Made by a program: the position numbers and the translations under genes. From Terebella lapidaria (Eukaryota > Annelida > Polychaeta > Terebellida > Terebellidae): a stretch of DNA of 64,000 bases. Positions 1 to 11,269 of the stretch are shown piece by piece. Within the stretch, counting starts at the first letter, position 1. Each line of letters opens with the position of its first letter. The notes below the pieces were generated by a model, which did not search any database, had not been told where the DNA came from, and saw only the letters and a program-made list of their open reading frames with translations. The DNA lies in NCBI GenBank assembly GCA_949152475.1, contig OX424568.1:11073667-11137666 (forward strand), read 5' to 3'.

Positions 1-1155
1 ACCAAATCATTGTGACGAATGGTGACAGATATCACATGAAGACTCGGTAAAACAAAAAAAGGTATATTTCTTCTATAAGTGCCGACCGCTCACCACAATG
101 AATTTCACATATTTTCCACTTCTTTCACTTTTTTAAATACATGTAAGTAAAAACTAACATATCGGAGAAAGGCCCAATGGGAGAAAGCCATCCAGCTTTG
201 GATCCGTAATCTATCAGCAAAAGTGCAGGACAATATTCACAAGAGCCAAAACTTATGCAAATATGTCAATACTTCGAATGTCCACTACAGATTTTGTGAC
301 TACCAACAACAATACCAGTATGTACTCATTCCCCCCGTCTATGTATAAAATAGGCCACGAATAGCTGAATACAAATGTTTGATAATGCACTTTAATTATC
401 TAAAATTGGATACACAGTACATCACAAAATACATAGCTGTACGACTTGAAAATATGGATTTTCATGCAGCAATTTTGCATGTTGGAGAAGTGGAGATTTG
501 TTGGAGCGTGGGTGGAAATGCAAATCAAATGGGAACCGGTAACATTATTATTACTCGAGCAAATTGCAAACCCAATCGCATATAGAAGTTAATTACTGTA
601 ACGAGCCATGCATGAAATTAGCAATGACAACATCAAAAAGGCACATTGAATTAGTTTTGTGTGTTGATATAAATACTCCTGTGGTCTGTCATTTATTGGA
701 GCAGTCACGTGGATCACATGCAGTTGTGTCATTTAATATTCCAGCTCGCCTCACGCCCACTTACTACGATGCCTGAGGGTGCTTAATTGATACGTAGTGA
801 TGCATATTTAGATTTTCTAATTGACTACATAGATTCTGGCCAAGGTTACGCACTAGTGTTCCAGCCGCAACGCTACATGTTTTCGGGTGATTCTTCGAAA
901 TAAAAAAATCTCTAGATATCTTCCTCATGGAAATGGATGTGTTAAGTGAAAAGAACAGAAAATACCTAATAGCCATAGTAAAATATATTGGCACCTCATG
1001 GTACAGTTGCTAATGATTGTTGTTTTGTTTTTGTCGCTGTTTTTTATTCATTCTAAATAATATTGGCAAAAACCACAAAATGATTCGTGACATAACTAAC
1101 AACGGCGCGTGGCAAGAGCAAACACATGTTGATATTAAAGTACTAGTAAAGTGCA
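1..1155. other. AT-rich non-coding sequence
   Basis: No gene, tRNA or clear repeat was recognised here. The open frames in this stretch are short, lack coding bias and have no recognisable motifs. It precedes the first inverted-repeat element and does not match the arrays that fill most of the window. Confidence 0.6.
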
Positions 1156-2020
1156 AATATGATGTGATCTTATATGAAAGATCTCATTGATCTGAGCAAA
1201 ATGATTTTTCTGGCATGTAATTATCACAATCCGTTCAAATGTTACAGCACTTTGAAGACTGAAATCGGCAAACTTGCTTTTTCAAAATCATTTAGCTAAT
1301 TAGTATGCAAATGAGCAATTCATGACGTCATCGGGGGAAGTTGTTTTAATTAGGTACTTTAATATGTATTATTCATTCATTATGATTAATGATTGAAGAT
1401 CAGTATGTTCATTATGATCTTTATATAATGATTATTCATGAAAACTTATTCCATATATGGTTCAATATGAATAATCAGTGTTTTTACTTTCTATGTTGTT
1501 GTCAAGGCAACCATGGTTGCTAGGACCAGAACCCCACTTAGAATAGGGTATGTCGACTCGTGCACTATATTAATTTGATACATAAATAATCGACAGAAAG
1601 TCTGCAGGTAGCTTGACTTGGCAGTTAACAGCCATGGTAACCATTGGTAACTACGGCTCTAGGGGAAGAACTGGTAACCATAGCAGCAGTACAGTTTAGA
1701 TGGATATCGACTATGTATATATACATAACAATATACACTAGTCAGATCGTCAGAACCTTCAATAAGAATCATTATTTCATGGCCTAAAATATTCTAATTA
1801 AAATATGTTGTCAAGAATTATCATTAACATTCAATTTGCATAATAATATTAATGATATTAACGATAATGATATCATCGAGTTACTAAAACTTTTCTGTAA
1901 TGTAGTGCCGGAATAACAGTTTGAAGTGGCCGTAACTTTTGAACGGACAGTGATATTGACATGCCGTAAAAATATTTTGCTCAGATCAATGAGATCTTTC
2001 ATATAAGTCCACATCATATT
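1156..2020. mobile_element. Non-autonomous inverted-repeat element with ~105-bp arms
   Basis: Positions 1156-1260 match the reverse complement of about 1915-2020 over roughly 105 bp at an estimated 75-80 percent identity. The best block reads AAGATCTCATTGATCTGAGC in the left arm and recurs inverted near 1977-1996. The right outer end carries a small palindrome (ATAAGTCCACA, then TCATAT, then TGTGGACTTAT, 2003-2030). No transposase frame is visible between the arms, so this looks like a MITE or foldback derivative. Exact ends and target duplication could not be fixed because no empty copy exists in the window. Confidence 0.7.
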
Positions 2021-2250
2021 GTGGACTTATGTTATGTTGTACTACGACAAACAATTACATAACATAACAATTACACATTTCTAAAACATATACCAGATGT
2101 TATATATTGTATACTGATGCATGAAGTCTTTATTTGTGACTTGTAGATGTAGAAACGAAAATAGGAAATGAAAGATGAAATTTTAGAAAAATATAATCAC
2201 CGTTCATATACTCAGTATCATTCTGTTGTAACATGAATTTCACCATTTAA

Positions 2251-2535
2251 CAATGGGGTACCTACGCTAATTGCAAATTCATTGAAGTCTTTCAGTAAAG
2301 ACCCACGTTGCATTTAATGCCCTCTTCTGGGAAAACCTTCCATGCATAACAAAGTTAGTATTGTTGACAAATTTTAGTCGCCTTACTGGTCAGCACCGAC
2401 CACGTCCTATGAATATCGATTAATTTCAGTCATGCATGATTAACCTGTGGAAAGTGGAATGCCTTTATATGGCAACGTGGGTCTATTTACAGGAACACAC
2501 AAACAATTTGTACCTTTCGATAATGTACCCCATTG
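2251..2535. mobile_element. ~285-bp MITE with CAATGGGGTAC termini
   Basis: Perfect 11-bp terminal inverted repeats CAATGGGGTAC lie at 2251-2261 and inverted at 2525-2535. A second matching block, AGACCCACGTTGC, lies 48 bp in from the left end (2299) and inverted 51 bp in from the right end (2472-2484), so the inverted repeats extend to about 60 bp with gaps. The left flank is TTAA and the right flank is AACA, so the target duplication is unresolved. There is no coding capacity. Confidence 0.75.
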
Positions 2536-2851
2536 AACATCAATTTGGTATTTTTAGTGTAATCTCTATTGTTATTTGAGATTCCATTTGTAATATTAAA
2601 TACAAAGCAATTCCACTTTTTCAACAAAATATTTCTGACCAGTCAAATTGGTTCGCGAAAAGACACTAGCCATGGAATAACCGAATGGGCGATAAAGGGT
2701 GGTGCATGTCTGGTTTTCCACGGCCGTGGCAAAGCCGATCACTGCTGTTCGGTTTTCGCCATGTCGGTTTTGCTATGCTACAGCCGTTAAAATATAACAG
2801 TGACGACGGCGAAAGCAGCAAATCGAACTCACGACGCAATGCCCTCAAAAT

Positions 2852-3577
2852 TACGGAAGGGTAGAAGGGCCACCCAGGAATGTTTTTTTTTCAAATTCCC
2901 GACCCGATAATATCGAGTTAGTGTTTCGATATATCAACTTAAACGTGGAACAGGCACAGGAAGAAGATGTATTTTTTTTAAATTCCCGAGTGAGTAACTC
3001 GATAATATCGACCTAGTATCTCGATAATATCGGCTTATTAACTCGATAATATCGACTTAATATATCAGGGTTGTCCAGCCCACGTGTACATGTATGTAAA
3101 ATGTACGTGGGTAACCAATAACAATTGTCGATAGGCGTATATGGCCCTGTGTGAAAATTGATATAAACGATATTTGAAATGAAAACTTTCCCCTCTGATG
3201 TGAATATCAATGACATTAATTACATATTAGAGTTCTAACAGTATTTTGACCCTTATATAAAATCAGTAATGTTTTTTTTTGTTTTATCATTATGTATATG
3301 AACATGCAGACTGTACATCATGTGATGTGAACTAATTCGAGTTACTAAGTCGATATTATAGAGATATTAAGTTGGTATTATGGAGTTATTTACTCGATAT
3401 TATCGAGATACTAAGTCGATATTATCGATTTACTAAGTCGGGAATTTGAAAAAAAAACTTCTTTCTGTGCCTGATCCACTCTTAAGTCGATATTATCCAG
3501 ATACTAAGTAAATATTATCGAGTTACTAAGTCGGGAATTTAAAAAAAAATCCTGGGTGGCCCTTCTACGCTTCCGTA
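2852..3577. mobile_element. Foldback-type DNA element with 6-bp TSD and palindromic satellite arms
   Basis: The termini are TACGGAAG (2852) and CTTCCGTA (ending 3577), flanked by the 6-bp direct repeat CAAAAT at 2846-2851 and 3578-3583. The paralogous site near 17090-17115 lacks the 726-bp element and shows the uninterrupted sequence, which confirms an insertion. The arms (about 2852-3066 and 3345-3577) are long imperfect inverted repeats. Each contains tandem units of about 20 bp built on the palindrome TCGATAATATCGA, in opposite orientation in the two arms. No transposase is encoded. The superfamily is not assigned. Confidence 0.85.
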
Positions 3578-3960
3578 CAAAATAGTTGCACTGGAATGAT
3601 ACAATTCCCTATTTTTTGTGCAATAGCAAACCGATTCAAGTTCCCGCTGTCATCGTCGATTCTCTCGTTCGATATTTTTTGGGATTTTTTACAACCTAAT
3701 GAATAAAACCTACCAGGAAATTAAAACAAATCCGAGGGGATAATTTAAACCATTGCCGAGCAAATTGATAGTGCCAAACTGTCAGGGTTTAGAGCCTGGT
3801 TCGATCAGTAATTAACGGCGGTAAATATTTGGGATTGTCCACATCTATCAAGCTGCAAATTGGTGGACAAATATAAACATTTAGAGGGATTCGCAGCAAA
3901 TTGCTTGTTGGTTGATTAGATGTGTGGGTTGCGAGTGTCAGCGCCCGAACATAAAACTTC

Positions 3961-4012
3961 ATCATCATCATCATCATCCGCATCATCCCCCTCCACATCA
4001 ACATCATCATCA
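3961..4012. repeat. CAT trinucleotide microsatellite
   Basis: Imperfect CAT repeat, interrupted around 3978-3995. On the minus strand it yields a methionine-rich frame with no other protein-like character, which was disregarded. The equivalent place in block B (near 17480) has only three CAT units, so the repeat expanded after the block duplication. Confidence 0.85.
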
Positions 4013-7000
4013 ATCAACTACCTTTTTTCCTCGAATGTTCATAATTTTCATGAGTGAATTAGTTTATTTACAATTTGTGAAATATTTATGAATTCATTTT
4101 CATCTCGCCCCTCATCTATAACACCATTGAAGCGCTGCATGTCGTATACATATGTATATACCATAGCTATGACTTTCATTTCATATGCAATCCAAAATTA
4201 ATTTTGTGGATCTTCTAATAGCAAATTTAGTTATATTTAAATAATGATATATTGCAAAATGATCATCTAATCGATGTCAGAAGATCCAAGTTAATTGATT
4301 TGAACATTATGGGCGGAGCAACCTTGATGACGAGTGATGTTACAGAACAGAAATTAAGTGTACTTGCTTACAAATACTACTGGCCATTCATTGATGTTGG
4401 AACACTATCTCAGACAAAAGTATTCGTACTGAAATGTCCTTGAGGAAATGGAGTGTCTTCGGTGTGTTACGCATATATCAAAGCCCTTACCCCCATGATA
4501 GCTTCAACAAAGAGATCAACCAAAACGTTTATGTTGTAAGCACATGATTCACCAGAAAGAACCCACTATTCACCAGAAAGAACCCACTATCCACCATTGG
4601 CTGAATGGACTTGGGAATCAATCAAACAAACTTTATTTGTCAAACCGGACTCCACGTTCGCTCGTGGATCAAGTAGATATGAACCCAACGCTTTTGTCAG
4701 TTCAAGGGCGGTTAGCAGCCATTCTCATTACAGAGCCGCTAAGCACCAAGTGTACCCAAACGAAAAGTGTGCTCCTCGAGTGAAACATATTTTCTTGTTG
4801 GTCTGTGGATAGGCAACACCTGTTGAAATTGTTAGTGCAAGGAATGATGATTAACGATATGGGTTGAAACCGTGCTCATTAATGAGGTATCGGTACATTA
4901 GAAAGAAGTATGTACACGGAAAGGTTATTTATCCATCTCACACGCCTAGGTTTTGTTTGCTCTAAGAACGACCTTCATTTGCAGGGAGAGAAAATGTGGG
5001 TGAAACAATACACACGTTCATAGACTATTAAAAACCGAACGGTTATTTCCCCCATGCACAAACTTCTCACTCCGTTTTCATTTACACCCCTGAGAATATT
5101 GTCTGGCATAAAATAACCACTTGCACATTATTAAATTGCATTCCAAGAAAATTTCCATGGTGCATACGGATTGTCAAATTTTCACGCCAGGTGCTGCGAT
5201 GGCTCTTCTAATGAAACACCTGTATGATGAATGCATTTTATTGTCGCATTTTTCTCTTTGCAGTATTGGTCGCATATTGCCTCAATACCTCCGAAACAAA
5301 AGTAACACATTCAACTTGTGCAATTATGTGTATGAAGTGAGATATTGGTGCCTTCCTTGATGTATACTTAGCCAAACTATCACGAACAAATGTGCCATCG
5401 TTCAACCTGATCTCATAATAGTTTTATCTCCTGTCTGACTAAATGAAAGCATTCATTGCACTGTAAATCGTTTATTGCTTCTGTTGTTCTACACGCATGG
5501 CCTTATCACCATTGAAACTGTTGCCCATGCATTTGTTTCCTGCGGGCTGGCTACTTGCCTTTGTGCGGCGCCTTTCTGTAGCCACAGTAGCGGGCAAGAT
5601 TCCCTGCAGATTCTCAACGGAGCAGCATGGAGAGGAACTGCCCAGAAACACAGTGGAGATATGGTCCAGACCACAATATTGACATGCAGTGGGTAAGAGA
5701 TGCTGCACAAAGACACAAATTATAGCTAGCTGGGAATCGAAAATCAGCCAGTCTAAATACTTCACAATGCACCATAATTTGTCAATATCTCCCTAACGAA
5801 AGCATCACAATCAACTTCTGCAATAGTATGTAAGAAATAATACATTGGTGCCTTTATTGATGCACGTTTAATCTATATCTCACGAACCATTGTGATATCA
5901 TCATAGCAGATTCCTCATCTATTTCATTTATCAATATAATCTCAAAACAGCTCTACTCGTCTTGGTTTCCCTCTGGTGTGACTAGCGTGCCCCAGGTATA
6001 CACCTAGTGTATTATTGGTGAATTTGGTATTATCGCCCTTTGTTTTTCCACCAACATGGCCTTGACATTGCTCAAATTGCTGATCATCCAGGCGACTCAA
6101 ATAGGGTTTGCAGCTCCTTAATCCTGCTTATGTAACGAGACTCTTAATTGAGTTGGTGTTCTTGCATTTTAAGCCTTACTGAATATAAGTATCAATCTAT
6201 TACCACCAATAATAATGATGGTAAACTATGAAACTGTGAAAGTATAAGACAGAGTTGCACAACAGTGTTGCTGAAGTGAGCAATGCGTTCGGTAAGTCAA
6301 TTTTGCTGAGTTGCTAAGATGAGTTGAATATTATCTCACTGGCTCTTTGAGCAATGTCAGGGCCAAGTTGGCGGAAAATTTGCAGCAAAACCAAAAAGAA
6401 TGGGCATCGTATGAGAAATCAACACTCACCAAGCTCATGAATATGCAAATACCACGCAACTTCCGCAAAGACGATTCTGCAAACAGCACAGTTTTGCTTC
6501 TGTTGGTGAATTTGGACCTCCAGCAATATGTCTGACCTCACTAATACAAAACCCCATAAATATTGGGAAAATGTGAATATTGGACCCTACAACAAAATTA
6601 TCTTGAAATATATCGTCCCCGTTCACGAACAAATAATGAAGTTTTAGTATCCAATAAACAAGGATCTCGTCTCCTGCTATTGCACGATTTACATACAACT
6701 GCGAGGCATTTCCTGATAATCAAGTAACTAGTGGGGTGTATTCCAGAAGAACATCGCACACATATACACACATGTGCTGGTATTTGGTTTGTTTTCCACT
6801 TCAGTTTTCATTCAATCCTTCCCCTAAACTGTGCTGATTTGTTTTTGTTGTTGGTTTTGAACACCATGTCTAATATTCTAATACTGCTCCCAAATCTGCA
6901 TAATAAATATCGGGGTTATGCAAATGGCTGCAAAATCATCTAAATGTACCGTACCCATTCACAGCCAGTATCTAGTATCCAGTCAGTTCTAGTATCTATT

Positions 7001-7204
7001 TTACAAGGCGTTCGTCTTTTGGTTTTACGTGGCTTCTGCAGAACTGCAAACCACATCTCGATAATTAAATGAAAAATGGGGGTACTAACATGAAGATGAA
7101 AGGTTCCACACTAGGCAGAAAGAGTGGAACTATAGTTTATTGATACATAAAATTGATTATACAATTTACATTGAAAGAAGAAGCTAATGATAATTGTGAT
7201 AATT

Positions 7205-9332
7205 CTGGCATGCAAACCACCACTGTTTAATTCATTCATCCATGTATGTATTCAGTGCATTAACGAAACCTCCCATCTAAAACGTAAATAAATACATGGA
7301 AAATTCAAAATCATCAAACATTGCAAATAAAACATTGGCACTGTGATTTTCCATTAAAAGGAATTCAAATTTGCCGTCATCATTGACGATCTCATTTTGA
7401 GCTTTTTGGAATCTAAAGGTACAGACTATAATAAATGAAACGTACCAGGCAATCAAAGGAAAGCTGATGGGATGATTTATTCGGTAGACTGGCAAATTGA
7501 TGATGACAAACTGCCTTCGTTTAGAGCATGGCTAGATGAGTAATTAGGGTCCGTAAATATTTGAAGCTGTCAACACCTATCCCGCTATAAATTGGTAGAT
7601 AAATATTATATAGAGTGAATCAAACCAGATTGCTTGTTGGTGAATGAAAGTGTGGATTGCGAATGTCAGCTTCTTCATAATCATATTTCCCTGAGTGCTC
7701 ATATTGTGGATAAGATACTCAGTTTGCATATTCAGAATCTATCGTATCCAATGGACCTTTCATTCCTATCCCCACTGAAGAACTTCAGGTACAGAGATAA
7801 CCTGTTTAGTTCAGTATCACCACAAGACGCCTTGCCATGTTGACTATCAAAGCAAATTGTTATGTTATGAAAATATCCAAAGTTATGACGTCAAGGAGCC
7901 ATACTTCGAAGAAGACATTCTCCGTGAGAAATTATAACGACAAGACCCGCTAAACTGACTATTACAATAAGACATCATACTGTGAATAAATATGAAGACA
8001 CCACGTTTTATCATGAAAGAAAATGAAACGGCATGTATAGAGCATGATAATTAAGAGGTCAAAACATCTTCTTTTGCTAATTTTAAGGTACGGTTTGTTT
8101 ACTTCATATTTCGTAAGGGTAAGATGTAATCGTTTGATCATTTTCATGTTAATATGGAAGATATCAACCAAATGCTTCTCAACAAAGATACCAACAAGAA
8201 CAAAAAACGTTCGTGATGTAAGCAGGTCATTCGCCAGAAAGAATTATCTATTCCTATTTAGAACCATTGGCTAAATTGACTTCGGGATTCTGTCGAACAC
8301 ACTTCGTTAATCAAACTAAATTCCACGTTCGTAATAGGTCATGTTGATATGAACTCTATGGGTGTCAGTTCGAGGGTGGTTAGCAACGATTCTCTATTTA
8401 TAGCAGCTGTATAATTATGTATACCAAAATGAAATGTATTCCTCCAGTGAAACACGTTTCTTGTTCGGCTGTCGATTAGCTACACCTGTGGAAAGTGCAA
8501 AGAATGATGGCTAATGATATGGGTTGAAACAGTGCTCATTACTGAGGTCTTGGATACTTCAGAGAGAAAAATGCACACGGTAAGGTTATTTATCCATCTG
8601 ACATGCTTAGGTTTTTTTTGCTCTGAGAACGATTTGCCTGCTCCATTTGCAGGGAGAGAACATGTGACTGAAACAAGACACATGTTCACAGACTATTAAA
8701 TTCAACGGTCATTCCCCCAATGCATCAAATTCTCACCCCGTTTCCATTTGCACCTCTGAGATTATTGTCTGACATAAGATAACCACTTCCACATTACTAA
8801 ATTGCACTTTAAGAAATACATGTATTCTACTGCTGCATGCATCTTTTCAAATTCCTATGCTACGTGTTGCACTGGTTTCTCTAATGAAACCTCTTATGAC
8901 AATTGCATTGCAATTCTGTATTTAATTTTTTGCAATCATGGTCGCATATTCCTTCAATATCTCCAATTCGAAAACGATACACTCCACTAACGCGATCATG
9001 TGTATGAAGTTAGATATTGGTGCCTTCATTGGTGTATATTATGCCAACCAATCACACGCAACAATGTGATATTATTCAAGCTGATTTTATATTAGTTCTA
9101 GCTTCTGCCCGCTAAATGAAAGCATTTAAGGTATCTGATATCATTCAGTGCTTCTGCTATTCTACATGCGTGGTTTAATCACCATCGATGCTGTTGTTGC
9201 TGCATTTGCTTCATGGTCGCCTGGCTAGTTGACTCTGTGCAGCACCCACCTGTAGCCACAATAGCGGACAAGATTATGTTCAGATACTCTGAGGAGCAGC
9301 ATGGAGAACGGCCCAAGAACGCAGTGGAGATA
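7205..9332 (+). repeat. Tandem array block A, subunit 2a
   Basis: It starts at the recurrent landmark GGCATGCAAACCACCA (7207) and is homologous to 21205-24036. It contains the GTAGATAAATAT landmark near 7595 and a GC-richer module at 9190-9332. The junction to subunit 2b, TTCGTGAAAATGACTA (9333), is shared with block B at 24037, so the internal 2a/2b rearrangement predates the block duplication. No convincing coding region was found. Confidence 0.75.
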
Positions 9333-11269
9333 TTTCGTGAAAATGACTAGGGGATGACATTTCTTTTGTCTAGTGTGTGTAATTTGTCATAATCTTCCAT
9401 TTCCATCATTGGAGCCATAAGCTGAATTATTAAACTTATGAAATCTATAAAACGCACTTTGAAGTAGATATGATCCTAATGTTTTGCCAGTTCAAGGGAT
9501 GTTACCTGTGATTCTGATTACAGAGCCGCTAAGTACCATGTATACTAAAACGAAACGGAATCACTCCACTGAAACATGTTTTATTGCCGGCCTAGCGAAA
9601 AGCAACACCTGTATTGATAGTGCACGTGGGTTCCTAAGGATTTGGGTTGAAATGGTGCTTTTCATTACCGCGGTACCGCATAGTACAGAGTAAAATGCAC
9701 ATGGCAACGTTATCTCTCCATATCATATGCCTAACTTGCATGACGATGATTTTTGTTGCTGGAGGAATAACATCCATTTGTACTGGAGAGAAAATGAGAG
9801 TGAAACCATACGCATGTTCAAAGACTATTGAATACAATGTTTATTTCCTCGTGCATAGACTTCTCACATGGTATTCATTTACACTTCTGAGAATATCATC
9901 TTCTACAAGATAGCTCCTGTCGCATTGATATATTGCATGTCAAGAGGTATTACACTGCTGCATGCGTGCAGCCAAATTTCTGTGCCGTGTGCTGTGATAG
10001 ATTCCTTTTTAAAAATTGTGGTTATAGCAATGCATTTCCATTTTAATTTGACTATTTTGTGGTAATGGACGTATATTTTCTCAATATCTCTAAAATGAAA
10101 GAGGTACAATAAACTTGCGCAATTGTATATTAAATGAGCTATTGCTAGTATCATGGGTGTATGTTCAGTCAATATATCACGAAACAATAAGATATGATCA
10201 CAGCATATTTAATGATAGTTTTAGATCCTGGCTAAATGAAAACATTTGATTCGATTTGAATTTGTTTACTTATTGTACGGTTCCACACACATGGTCAGAT
10301 CCCTATCGAACCTATTGTGGCTGCATTTGCTTCACAGTGGGCTCGCTAGTTGTCTTTGTGCAACACTCATCCAAAGCCACAATAGGGGCAAGATCGCCCG
10401 CAGATTCTCGACGGAACAGCATGGGGACAAACTCCCCAGGAACAAAGTAGTCTTATTCAAGGCCACAATGGCGACACACTGTGAGAGAGAGAAGCTGTGC
10501 GAGGGACCCCAACAGCTCGCTGCTCCCAGTCTGTGTGCCTCACAATTAATCTAACATAGCAATCTCTTTCTCCTGAACGTAGATTAATGCTCCGCTGGCT
10601 TTAAAGTGGCAATGTTTCTGTTTTATCATCAAATCAGACTACTGAGGATTGATAATGCTAATTGATAATGCTCTATTGTGCTAAACTCGCATAATGGGAG
10701 ATAGAGATGCATTAACGACAGTATATGTGAATATTGGATCCAACAACATAATTATCTGAAAAATATCACCCCGTTCATGGCGAAATAATGAAGGTTTAGT
10801 ATATGATATATATGGTTTTTGGTCCGCGTGGTATTGCACGATTTCCTTTTTGGTTGAATATGAACAATATGTGAGACGTTGATAATACTCTTTCCATATC
10901 TGAATCATAAATATCGATTAGATGTAAATATTGACCCTGGCAACAAAATCATCTAAAATATATCGTTTCTATTCGTGGCCAAAATAAGAAGGTTTTATTA
11001 TCTATTCTGTAAGTATTTTGCAAGATTTCCTCAGAATTGAAGGCCATTTCTGAAGAATCAACTGAATAATGGGTACATTCCAGAATGAAATTGAATCATA
11101 TATACTCATATCGCCCAAAACCATGTGATTTCCTGACAGAAACTGTACCAGAATCTAACATAAAGATGAAAATTGCACATTACGTAGAAAGAGCGGAATT
11201 GTATATATTTGTGACATAAAATTGATTATACAATTTACGAAAAAAAGAGTAATGATATATTTGACAATT
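9333..11269 (+). repeat. Tandem array block A, subunit 2b (5'-truncated unit)
   Basis: This subunit lacks the first part of the unit and starts mid-unit, directly after the module of subunit 2a. It is homologous to 24037-26730 in block B. Its GC-richer module is at 10318-10450 and continues weakly to about 10520. The block B partner carries a non-LTR retrotransposon insertion inside the same module. Confidence 0.75.

Larger units (their letters stand above)
2805..7204 (+). repeat. Tandem array block A, subunit 1
   Basis: This is the first subunit of the long same-strand array. It is homologous to 17025-21204 (block B, subunit 1): for example 4252-4430 and 17743-17920 agree at roughly 90 percent by eye. 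Landmarks are the foldback insertion at 2852-3577, a CAT-rich microsatellite near 3961-3980, the common segment GGTGGACAAATATAAACATT near 3852, a 21-bp direct duplication near 4549-4590, and the GC-richer module at 5515-5690. Short frames here are broken in the partner copy, so the unit is judged non-coding. Confidence 0.8.

Noticed and set aside
3789..4013. Methionine-rich minus-strand frame
   Set aside because: The Met run is the reverse reading of a CAT microsatellite, and the rest is array sequence broken in the other block.
5472..5765. 97-codon minus-strand frame in the first GC-richer module
   Set aside because: Overlapping frames are open on both strands because of GC content, and it is interrupted in most other module copies.
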